DNA of 64,000 bases from Chinchilla lanigera. Its lineage: Eukaryota; Chordata; Mammalia; Rodentia; Chinchillidae. The notes under the pieces were generated by a model that was given only the letters and a program-made list of their open reading frames with translations, was not told the DNA's origin and did no database searches. Position numbers and translations under genes: made by a program. The stretch lies in NCBI RefSeq assembly GCF_000276665.1, contig NW_004955438.1:15722328-15786327 (forward strand). The letters run 5' to 3'. Positions within the stretch are counted from its first letter, which is position 1, and every line of letters begins with the position of its first letter. Positions 11,101 through 23,100 of the stretch are shown piece after piece.

Positions 11101-14100
11101 TAAATTATAAAGGACCAGATAAACTCTAATGTTTCCCAATGGCATGAGTGACAAATAATTAAAAATTCATAACTGAATCACCATGTTAATGAATAAATAT
11201 ATTTAAATATAGTACTAACATAGCCATTAAAGAATTTAGTCTTTAAATGACAGCTCTGAAACTAATAAAATAACACTTAAGACATTGTCCTTACCCTGTC
11301 AGAAACTAAAAGGTTTGCTTTTTCATTGGCATTTATTAGAAAACAGCCTTATAACCATTATTGAATCATAAATATGATTTGATTTGATTTATTACATTTT
11401 CTCTATTTTATGACAAACTATGGGAATGTGGTATTTTGAAATATCGAAGAGTCAGTTAAAGCCCTTTAAGTAATTGATAACCCATTTTTTCCAGGGAGCA
11501 AAGACAATCAAGGTGGTCATTTAAGAAGAAATGACTATCACACAACAGTAGTGTGAGAAAAGCTCAGATCCTAGAAACAAATACCTAGATTAAATAAATT
11601 ATAATTTTTATATGAGTTTCCCAGCTTGTTTATAACCTAACTAATCAGCTTGGGATATAAAATTTCTTTATTGTTATTTCTTATTAATTGATCCACATGA
11701 CAGTTTTGAAGATTAAGAATTGAAGTAGCATTGAAGAGGTCTTCTTAAGATCCAAATAAAACCACAAAACTTTCATTGCCTAGACATTTTTTATGTGATG
11801 TTAGTTACAAGTAGGAAAACTAAACTTGCTCCTAGCATCCAATTCAATTAGCACTGAGTATGTTTTCTAGGCTCAAGTTGTCTGTAATGCTTATTTAAAT
11901 AGAGTTGTTGTTGATTTTTAAGCTGTGAGGTTGACCAGGCAAGAGCAGTCTGCTCCAGCTCTCGGTGGGACACCTGAACAGACGCCAGGTGGGTACTTCT
12001 GACATTGAAGGGCTATATGCAAATGTCTACCATAGGTGGACAAGATAAAGAATTTGGTGTCTCTAACTGGACCAGAATGATATTCTTAGGATTTGCAGTT
12101 CAAAAAGGTCTTACTCCAGATGCTCAAGTGTTTGAGCCCCTGACATGGAATTCATTTGATCTTATTCTTAGCAAATGACTTTTATCCCATTAACTTTTGG
12201 TCCAGTAAGAAGCATTGTATTACCTGAGTTTGAACATTTCCCAGAGAGCAAATATGATTCTAACCATACACAGCACTTATATTTGTATGTGTATTTACAC
12301 ATACAAATATTATGTTCATATATATCTGCTATAGACAAAACATATTTCATTTACATTTTTAAAGGTTATACACCACTATCATCCTCATTCCCTTAGCCAT
12401 TCCTGATTTGCAATTCTTTGTGCATTTCTGTTTCTCAGAGAAAGGAGGAATTCTATTGTTTAGAGGACCATAGGATCATATTCAGCATGATATAGTGTGA
12501 TTTATCATTTGATTTCCATGATATTACAATTTATCATGAGCATCCTGAGGGTTGAAGAAACATTGACAAGACATTATGCCTGAACATTATCCAAACAAAT
12601 GGTGCCGTTATTCATTTGGTACCACCTATGCATCATGCTACAGAATATTTGGTTTTTAATCGAGGTATAGTTTTAAGATAAACTTTTCAGAATGCTAGTG
12701 ATCCTCTCAGAAAGAACATTTCAAGAAAGAACACTTTGAAGATAGTGTGTGTTATATGGTATAGAAGGATCACTAGAAAGAGAGGAAGTCAGGAGTAGGA
12801 GACAAGAGAGAGCCCCAAAAGTTGTGAATGCAGGTGCCAGATGGTGGCCAAAAGTGTATTTTCTCTTTTAAAACGGATGAGAGAAAAGGAATATGAGGCA
12901 CTTGGCACAGTTCCTGTACCTTGATTTGTACATCACTCATGTCTCTACTGTGCTCTGATTTAAAAAAGAATGTAAATAAGAACACCTGATCCTGAGCTTC
13001 ATTGGAAATGTGATACCCATCCAGCAGTTTCCATTCATTTAGTCCTTTTTGAGATTGTTCCTATGTAATTTGATAACTTTTCCTAATTTTATCTCAGCTT
13101 ATCTTTTTCTCTTAAGGCTTTGTTGAAATGTTAGTCTTTAATTGTCATTACCCATTTTAATCCAACCAAAAGAGTCCCCTCTCCATCTCGTGGGAAAACA
13201 GGTACATGTGTTTCTTGAAAAGCCTTCAGGCATCTAATTATCCCATCAAATGACCAGATGGAAAGGGGATAGATAATAGCATTGTTTAAATTAAATATTA
13301 AGCTAACATTTCTGGGAAGGTAATTTGCATGACATCCCCATAAGTAAAACTTGCTTAGGTTTGGAAACAGCTCAGCTCACAAGGCAATTTCAAACCAGTG
13401 TTCTCTTTTTTGCATTGTTACTTACTGGACATTGAATTTTCTAATTGGGAAGAAAGGCAGGCCAGGATAATAAGATATTGCAGGATGGTTTAAAGTAGGA
13501 ATTAGATAGAGATCAAAGGACTTTCTACTTAAGGAATACACGTTTGTTTGGTCTAAGCAATGAGCTCCTCTGTGTAGACCTCTTATTGATTGGGCCTGAA
13601 ATAAAGCAAATTAGTTGCTTTTTAGGCTGAACTTTTTCGGCTCTGGATACCATATATGATTCTTTGATCTTATCCTTTACATAGGAACAACAGCAAATAA
13701 ATCAGAAAATTCTATTTTTTTTCAAAGATAGACTCTGAAAGGCTTGTAAGAAGTTGAATTCTTCTGATGTTTATGAATCAAACCAAAAGTCTTTGTATAT
13801 ATAAAAAAGTTCATAGAATGCTATCATTGAAACAATAGAGATACACTAACATTGCCATTTTAAAGAAACATTTTACAGAACTTTGCACAAAAAAACAAGT
13901 GTCACAAATTTGGTGACAGATATAGGTCTCAAGAGTTTCTCAGTGCTCTATTTATAAGTCATATATGATCAGTGATTCTAGGAGCTCAGCCCTTTTTTTC
14001 ATCCTAATTAATGCAATATACAATATTTTCAAGTGCTAACCTAAAACCTGTGTAATTAGATGTAAGGTATGTTTTTGGAATGCTGCAAGAGCATTAGCAA

Positions 14101-17100
14101 AGAATGCAGGGATTCTTTGTCTTTAGATATTTATTCTAGATACTAAAAATTAATATTGAAGATTATCTGAATATAATGCAGTGGTTATATCCACACAATA
14201 CTAAAGAAACATTATCAACCCTTGAACACAAGGTAATTAATTATATCTTGTTTTTTTATCCCCTGGAATAAATAATTAAATGGTAATAGATATATAATAA
14301 TAATAATATTTCATATGTATAAAAATACCTCTTTACCTAAAGAAAGCATTTATGCAATAAACTTTGAATCCATAATAACTCTGGATATATGTAAACTATT
14401 AATTTTTTACTTTACATACAGACAGGAAAACTGACATACTGAGGAAGTAAGTAGTTCTGCTTAGATGACTTGCTGAAAATTAAGTCTGACTACTGATACT
14501 TACATCCCGGAGTCTTGGTTTTCTTTTTTTCTGTTAAAACTACTGTCTTGGTTACTTTTCTCTCGTTGCTGAGACAAAATACCCAACACCCAAAATGAAG
14601 GAAGGAAAGGTTTATTTAGCTTACAGTTTGTGGAGGTTTCAGTCCATACTTGGCTGGCTCTGAGGCAGAAGGTAGCAAAGCAACAAGAGCAAAGGGGGAA
14701 TGGCAGCCAAAGAGCAAAGCAGCCAGAGCAAAAGGGAGGAATGGCAGCAAGCAGCTTTTTTTCCCTGCCTTACATTGTAAACAGGCTACCCCCACCTAAG
14801 GGGCGTGTAGCTCTCACATAATCTCTATGCCCTCCTCTTCCACAGGCTCAGGATGTATACAAAGTAAGCACCCTGGCTTCCTGCTGAGTCACTTAGCCAA
14901 ACCTCTAGACTCCCCAAGTTGACACAATGTATCAACCATAATAACTACCTCTTGATGAATTGGTCTTACAGTACTTCTTCCCTGTGGGACATGAGGGTAC
15001 CAGTCTGGTTATGGAGTTGGCCTGGGCATTTAGGCCTGCTACAGTGTAGTGTAGTTTAAGCCCATGTGTGTCTAGAACAAAGGACCTTCCCCAGATTGGT
15101 TAGAACCCCTGGTTGGTCCAGAGCTGACCAAATCCTTGGTGTACAGCATTTTCCCAGTTCTGTTCTAGCCTGTGGAGAAGCCTGGAGTTCTTTTGGCCCA
15201 CATGTGCATTTACAAGGGTAGGTCCCCAGTACTAAATTAGTAACACAGGAACAACTCTCTTATACTGACCTTTCCTGCCTTCTCATTAGTGTTCCAGATT
15301 TGCATTCCAAATAACTTCCCTTTGGCCTCTGTCTTTCCTTCTACAGATAATTACAAATTTATTAGTTTTGAAACTTAGAAAATACCCATTGATTGTTAGA
15401 GTTCAAAAAATCAAAGAGAACAGTTTTTATGGGAATGCTCTTCTTTGAAATTATATTTTTGGAAAATAAACTTTTTTCAGTGAACATTTATTTTTTACCT
15501 GCCCTACCAGGATACGTGAAGAATACAATGATGAAGCAGAACTTTTTACTTTCTCAACTTGCTTATGGTTAAGTAAGGGAGATGAACTGTGAACACCAGT
15601 TAATTCTCATCTAGAGTGTGTGCAATGGTACTTAGGATGGTTGCTGTCAAATGCAATTGGAGAAGAGTTGTGTGCTAGCTGCAGCAATCAGTGAAGGTCT
15701 TGTGGACAGGTGGCTTTTTAACCAGGCCTGAGTTGGTGGACGGGATGTAAATACATAGTGAAAAGATATGGGATAGGAGGGGCTAAAGTTACAGATGAGG
15801 AGCAAGGAGGATATGAAGTTAGCTTCTGGCAACAGCTTTCCAGTCCTCCTCTTCCCCTCCCCCTTCTCTTTCTCTTCTTCCTTCTCCCTCCCCCATCGTC
15901 TCCCTCTCATTTGTTCCCCATTCCTCTCCTATTCCTCCCTCCTGGTGCTCTTCCTCCTCCTTTCTCCTCCCAGTCTCGCTTCTTTCTTCTTGTTTCTTTG
16001 TGATAGTAGGGATTTAACCCAGAGCCTTTGCCCAGAGCTACATCCCCAGCCCTTTTTGTTTTTGTTTTTTATTTTGAACCCTTCTCCACCCTTCTATGAA
16101 TGTTGTACAGTGGACAACAGAACTATTATAAGTGGAGCTTTAAGGTAATGAGTTATTGAGTTCAATGAGACAATATAAGTGGAACTCTGTGCAAAATGCA
16201 TCCTTATTTATGGTGTTTGAACACCGACATTTTGGACCAAATGCAGAGGAAGCTCCTAGATGGAGTCCTTGCTTCCTCCATCTAATTTTTACTTGTTGCT
16301 TTGACAACAATCAGGGGTCAGTGAGTCAACTTATACAGAACAATGTTACCTGTTTCCCTAGTCGTTTCCTTGCTATTTTGGCACTTCATCAACTTTTCAC
16401 TTATATAGAAGACAAGATTGGAAATTTTACTTGAATTCAGTGCTCTGTGATACTTAACAAAGAATAAGCATCTATTATATGTCAGACATAGTTCCATATG
16501 CTTTGAAGAATATAAAGATGAATAAGACATAGCATGTGCCTTCAAGGAGTGGTTTAGTAAATGAATAAATAAAATATTCTGCCTCACATAGTAGTTCTCT
16601 GCCATGAATGGTAGGAAATACTAAAGGAAATTCTCTGTTCTCCCTCCTATCTTCCCTTTTTTCTTGTTTTTGGAAAGTAACAGAATTCAAGGATCACATC
16701 TAATTAGTGAGGGGAAGGTGGGCATATGCACTAAGAATAGCTTCTGGTTTCATATAACGTTGTCTCCTACTTTGAAGTTTCAGTCAGTTATTCAGTTCTG
16801 TGGGGAAGTCATGGTGGACTCAGTCCACACTAAAGTTATGGTAGGGAGAGCAAGTTGCAAGTTTGAGACCAGCCTGGGCTACAAAGTGAGCTCAAGGCCA
16901 GCCTGAACTGCATAGTGAGAGCCTGCCTCAAAAAGGCAAAAAGAAAAAAAGAAAATGATAAAGTGCAGATTTGCAGTGCCCATATGGGAGGAGTAAATGC
17001 TTTTTATTGGAATTAAAGTTTTTTTTTTTTTAAATTATGTTGGATTAATTCTTTTTTTTTTTTTTTCAGTTCATTTAATGTTTGTTAAAGATCTGTCACT

Positions 17101-20100
17101 ACTATTTAGGGAAAGCAAGTAGGAACAGCAGACATCACCCCAAAAGACTGAAGATCAACAAAGATGAATCCTTAGTGAGATCAGGGCATGTATGAAATGA
17201 CAATCATTAGGAAAATATGATTTGCTGGGGAAATGTCATGCTACACACACTTTTAAAAAACTATCCATTTACAATGAGAATAAGAGTTCTGTGAATGTTT
17301 AAAGTGGAGTCTGATGGTTTATTCTCTAGACTTGATTTTGATATAAAGAAAGTAGGCAAACCCCTTCTGGGAACCTCTCTTTCTTTTGTCCTGAGATCCT
17401 TAGATTCTCAGGGGTATAAATCAAAGGTACGACTCCTTCTCAGATATTCCCCATTTATTTTTCTTTATTTTTTTTTTTTTTTTTTGGTTTTTCTCTGGTA
17501 CCGGGAACCGAACTCACGACCTTGCACTTGCCAGGCAGGCGCTTTGCCACTGAGCTAAATCCCCAGCCCCCTCCCCATTTATTTTTAAGCATTGTGATTT
17601 TGGAGTCTAGTCACTTTAGAGTTGGAGGAGCCAGTCAGGACTGAGTGATATGTGCTCTCCTAAACCTTGCACCCCAGAGCTAAAAGGAATTGAGTGCTGA
17701 TATTATATTGTAATAGCCATCACCTGCTACTACAATAACATTTGACCCGGCAGGGAACCTAGATTCTCATGCTCCGCATATTCTTGACCCAAACTTGCTC
17801 AAACTGTTAATGTTCCTCTAGTTGTAAAGTAATACTGTAGAGGGGGAAAAAATCAAAAACTGATATTTTTTAGTGTAGAAAAGAAAGCTCTCTAAACTTT
17901 TAAATTTTTCTTTATAAGTACTTATGTAAGTATTGCTTTTGGTCAAATTCTGTAGTAATATGTTTAATATGATTGTAATATATAATCATGCTTCATATTT
18001 CCAGCCTCTTAAATAGTGTTCCACATAAATTTATTTCTTTTCTGATGCATACCTAATAAATAATATTAATAATTTATTCATTACTCTCTGCACATGAAAC
18101 ACTATAATAAATTGTTAGGTTTCATTTGAACGATTTTTGGTAGAAAAACTCCCTAAAGTCTATTGTACATATTCATTCCTTCAGGAACAGACTTGATGAG
18201 ACAGAAAATGTTAATATCCTAGAGTCACACTGACAAGCATCAGTTGATTTCCCCTGCATCAGAAGCATTTAGACTAAGTTGATTCTACTGCCTCTTCAGT
18301 TATTGTCAACTATTCCTTCTCAGCTTATCATTTTTGAACACACCAACATTATTCTGATCATCTAGGGAAACTAGATAACCAAGCTTGTTACCTTATATGT
18401 AGGTCTTAACTAGTAATCTCTGAATTTGACATTACCTTTATACAATCATCCCAGAGAAAAGTGTTCGGGCTTCAGGCAGCTATTTTCTGTAGTCCATGGA
18501 AATATTTCAGATGTCTTGCTTATTTTGACAATGTCCTGGAAGACTGATAATTTCCCAGATTTACTGAGGAATCAGTGGATATAAGCTGCTGCCTATCTGT
18601 GTTGCACCATTTGTACAATAATTATAATTGATATAACCAGGGCTTGGTTTAGAATGATTTTAACCAAAGTTTGTCATCATTTAGTGTAGTTTTTCCTTGA
18701 AGCATGAGAAATGAGAATACTGTTGTGCTGACTTAACTTCCTAGACAAAAACTTTGTTTTTAATTTGGAAATTCCAATGTTGCTTATCAAAGGAAGGATA
18801 AGAATGCAAAGAAAATTTGAATAATCCCCAAAGCATAAATATAGAAGAGCAAATATCAATCTTCCTTCATCCAAAGGCTTAAACCAAATCTTATTATAAT
18901 GGGTAAAGGAACAATATCTGATATAATGTCTTGCTTTGAAAAGTGACAGAGAAAGTCAATACCAGGGTGTTACTCAGGTACAGTTACTTAATAGGCTAAG
19001 AGGAAGCCAATGGCTACGGTATTCTTTGCATGTGAACTTTCAGCTCACGTTTATGTGGTGTTTTTCTGTTTTTAAAAGTTCATGCTTCTCTCTCTGTTTT
19101 TCTGTCTGTGTCCCCCTCCCCCTTGTATGTTCCTCATTACATACTGCAGGAGTTTTATTTTGCTATTTACAATTTTGACGATCTCATTCAAAGAGTACAT
19201 GCAGGTATATCAAGATTTGGAATTGTTTTTTAATCAGTAGATTCATGAGTATAAGTGAATTGAGGTAGCATTTAAACAAAATACTCCAATGAATCTTTCT
19301 GTGCCCAGTGGATTCCAGACTACTATTTTTGTGGTTATTCTTACATGTTTTTTTAACAAAGCTGGAAAGGAAATTTTTCTTTATCACTGAGTATAAAATT
19401 TGTCAACATATTTAAAAATTGCAAAATGCAGTTTAACAATGGTGAGAGGACAACACTGCTTCACCACTGTGTGGTTTTGTCCCCTCCGTCTTATTCTGGA
19501 ATCATCTGGTTGGTGATGAATGTGGTAGTTTCTGCCTCTGAGGCCATTTGGTGCTTTTGAGGTTCATTCTAGAAAAGAAACTTCAAGTATATAGCATAAG
19601 TAGAGAGAATGGTGCTTTATCAATGTCAAGTGATACTTTAGTGTAAACTTGTTTGTTGGGGTGCTGCCCGCCGATAGCCTTTCTTGTACTGACAGGACAA
19701 CAATCTCCTGAGAATGACAACACCATCAAGGACTTGCTCCCAGAAGATGCTGGGATTGACCACCAGACAGTTCACCAGCTGATCACAGTGCTGATGAAGT
19801 TCATGGCCAAGGATGAAAGCAGCGCAGAGTCAGACATCAGCAGTGCAAAGGCCTTCAACACTGTCAAGCGACACCTGTATGTCTTACTTGGCTATGACCA
19901 GCAGGAAGGTTGCTTCATGATTGCACCTCAAAAAATGCGCCTGTCAACTTGTTTTAATGCATTTATTGCAGGAATTGCCCAAGTAAGTGTACTAACAGCT
20001 TTCAGAAGTCACAATATTAGGTTTTGAATATAAGCAAGGCATAAAATTCCATTTAGAAACTAACACTGATTGAGTATAAATAAAGGTTCATGCAAATTAG

Positions 20101-23100
20101 TTGGTATTCGGGAGGAGTATGTGAAGGGGAATGTAGAGATAAATAAGAATCAGTAGCTTGGTATCATGGAGTGTCTGGTTTTTGTAAAATATATGTGACA
20201 TAAAATTTATCATTTTAGCCATGTTTCAACTTGCAGTTTGATGGCATTAAGCACATTCACTTTGTTATGCAACCACCATTCTCCATCTCTAGACTTTACC
20301 ATCCTAAAACTCTGTATCCATTAAATGATAAAGGAGTGGAAGTTTTTTGTGTGAGTTTTTTTAAAAGGTCCTTTTCCTTTTTGGCTTCAAGTGGAGATTT
20401 ATGTTGTTAATCATTATTGGCTTTTCCATGTTTGTCTGTTACTTCAAACTGCTGCATCATATGCCATTCTGTATATTTCCCACACTATTTATCCATTCCC
20501 CTAGTGATGGACACTCATATTGTTTCCGACTCCTTAGTACTACAAACAGCTTAGTAATGAACATCCTGTATATGCACCTATCAACCATTCTTTTGGGATA
20601 TGGATCCAGAAACAGAGTTGCTGGATGATGGGCTATGTTTATGACTAGTTAAATTAGTGCTGCACATCTCACTCTCTAGGATGACTGCACCAGTCTGCAA
20701 AGGTGTAGGACCTTTGCTAAAAGGATGTTAAAATGAATTGCAACTTTGTCACTCTTATTAGTTCTTAAGCATCTTCTTGTTTGTTCATCAGTAACAGATT
20801 TCTTAGAGACATATTGCAGAGCACCTTAAGTCTGCAATGGTAGGGACTCAATGGTCTCATGATAGGGACTCAATAGATGGTGGTTGTTACTATCAGTTAG
20901 CTCAAACAGACTGTAATATAATGAAAACAAATAAGCAAAGTGGGAGTAATGTGCATGTAGTTAATCTCTTACTGATACTGGTAACTGAATAGCTCACCAT
21001 TGATACACAGCTGTCTGTGATGAAGAGATTATACCATTTTAGATAACAAATGCTTCTTCCTACCCTCCTTCCCTTTCTTTTTCCATCCCACTTCTAAATC
21101 CACATCGTGCATACTTAATTTAGAAATATAAGCAAAAAAAAATACAAACTCCAAAGGAACCGCAACAAAGATAATTTACTAAGATTTTGGTGTATATTTC
21201 TCCTTACATATTTAGATAATATGGTCATACATATCCACATCTGTGTATATGTACATTATTTTATAATAATGGGATCATTATGCATACTGATAAATGTAAT
21301 CTTTTAAAACAAATTTTATTATGAAGTTTAAATAATATAAACAAATTTGTATCACTTCCTGTTTAATAACTATATAGCATTCTGTTATTGTACAAACAAT
21401 ATTTTATTTAGCTAATTCCATATTGATGAACATGGAGATTAATTTCAATTTGGGGCAACAAAGCCATGCTGAAAAGCTTTACACATATATCTTAGAATGC
21501 TTGTTTGATTATTTCCTTGGGGTACATTTAATTGCTATATAAGAGGGTATGTGCTTTTTTCCTTAAAACTCTGAATACATATTGCTAAGTCACTGTCCTG
21601 GAAGATTGTACTAGGTTCTTCTGTTCTTGCTAGTGTTGTCTACTAATGCCCATTCTTGACATGGTTGCCAGTATAAGTTCTTTTTTTCCAGAACTAGTTG
21701 AATTCTGTTTGATAGTTCAGCCTAGTTGAATTCTGTTTGATAGTTCAATAGTCGTATTTATCTATTTTCTATTTTCAATAGATAATGAAGTAAATAGATA
21801 AAAACTTTCAATTTACAAGTTTTTTATTTCTTGTGAGGTTGAACTTTTCCCCTTTTATGTATACTGGCTATTATTACTACTAATATTTTGTGAAATGCAT
21901 GTGGTTTTGTTCTGAAGGTTCAAATTTTTCCTTTAGACTGCTGAGGATTTTTATAGTTTTCTTTCAGTTACTAATATTTTTTCTATTTCAGGTTATGGAC
22001 TATAACATTAACTTGGGAAAACACCTTCTTCCCTTGGTAGTTCAGGTGCTAAAATACTGCTCTTGTCCTCAACTACGGCATTATTTCCAACAGCCACCTC
22101 GTTGTTCCCTCTGGTCCCTAAAACCTCACATCCGGCAGATGTGGTTGAAGGCCTTGCTTGTCATCCTTTACAAGGTGAGCTGCTAAAGGACTTCTGTTTG
22201 GGGATGGGAGTGTCCTCATAAAGAGTACAGCTATAGGAAAACACCTAAGAGATTTAAGTTGAGAATTTTGTAGGATAAAAAATTTGACCTTTAGAAGAAT
22301 CATCATGATAATGCAATTAGTTTTGAGAAGCAAGAACTAGTGAAATGAAAGTATAAATGGGAGGCCAGGTCAATACATGCTCTCAAAATGTTTGTAAAAA
22401 TAGCGAATTGTAAGGAATTGATCAATAACCTCTGATTGTGCTCAGATTCTGATATTTTATTGTTATGTTAGAATATCATTATGTTAGAAAATAAAGAAAA
22501 TATTTGAAATTATATTCACCAGATGTCTATATCAGATAATGTTCTTAAAGGCAGTTGTAACTGTAAACTGGCCTGCGTTATTTTCAGTGGTTTGATGCAA
22601 GAGGAAGAGAATATGGTTGCTGATAAAATAAAGCCATGATCAGGATCTGTTTTTACTTTTCTGTATATTTCTTTTTATACCCAAGAGATACTGAGAAAGA
22701 ATCTGGCATAATCAATTAGAAAAGCTTATTCTTTAAAATAACTCTTTGTGTTTTTTTCCTTCTATTTTATGGAGCAGTATCCATACCGAGACTGTGACAT
22801 CAGCAAGATCCTGCTGCACCTTATTCACATAACAGTAAATACACTCAATGCACAGTACCACAGCTGCAAGCCCCATGCCACGACAGGCCCTCTGTACAGT
22901 GACAACAGTAATATAAGCAGATACAGTGAAAAAGAAAAAGGTACTTTCCATATTGAAATTCTATCCCCAACTTAGCTTATAAACATAATATGTTTATGGA
23001 CAATGATTTTCTTAGGAAATAAAAAGGTGCTCCCAAATATCATTGTGGAATAAAACAAATCACTATTTTTTTATATCTCCCAACTTTCCCATGAATGTTA

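Larger units (their letters stand above)
10475..19695 (+). other. Large intron between exons 4 and 5 (contains proposed cassette exon)
   Basis: A 9.2-kb phase-1 intron. The first 4 kb (10475-14540) carries few recognisable repeats: a 22-base tandem duplication (10794-10836), the proposed 66-base exon (11923-11988) and a perfect inverted repeat (12279-12310). After that come an LTR-like element (14544-14942), a pyrimidine-rich tract (15841-15975), a truncated ID copy (about 16000-16055), an antisense L2 3' end (16440-16575), a B1 fragment (16845-16955) and an ID SINE (17463-17571). From 17600 to 19695 I recognise nothing. Confidence 0.7.
19983..21991 (+). other. Intron between exons 5 and 6
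   Basis: Phase-0 intron of 2.0 kb, largely antisense L1 remnants (20160-20720 and about 21200-21935), with a 28-base tandem duplication at 21694-21749. Confidence 0.65.

Noticed and set aside
13134..13200. A possible exon ending CGTGGGAAAACAG before GTACAT
   Set aside because: The phase required by exon 4 meets a stop (TAA) eight codons after the best acceptor.
15758..16148. Two overlapping plus-strand frames rich in Pro, Leu and Ser
   Set aside because: They lie on a pyrimidine-only tract, so the long frames are a composition effect.
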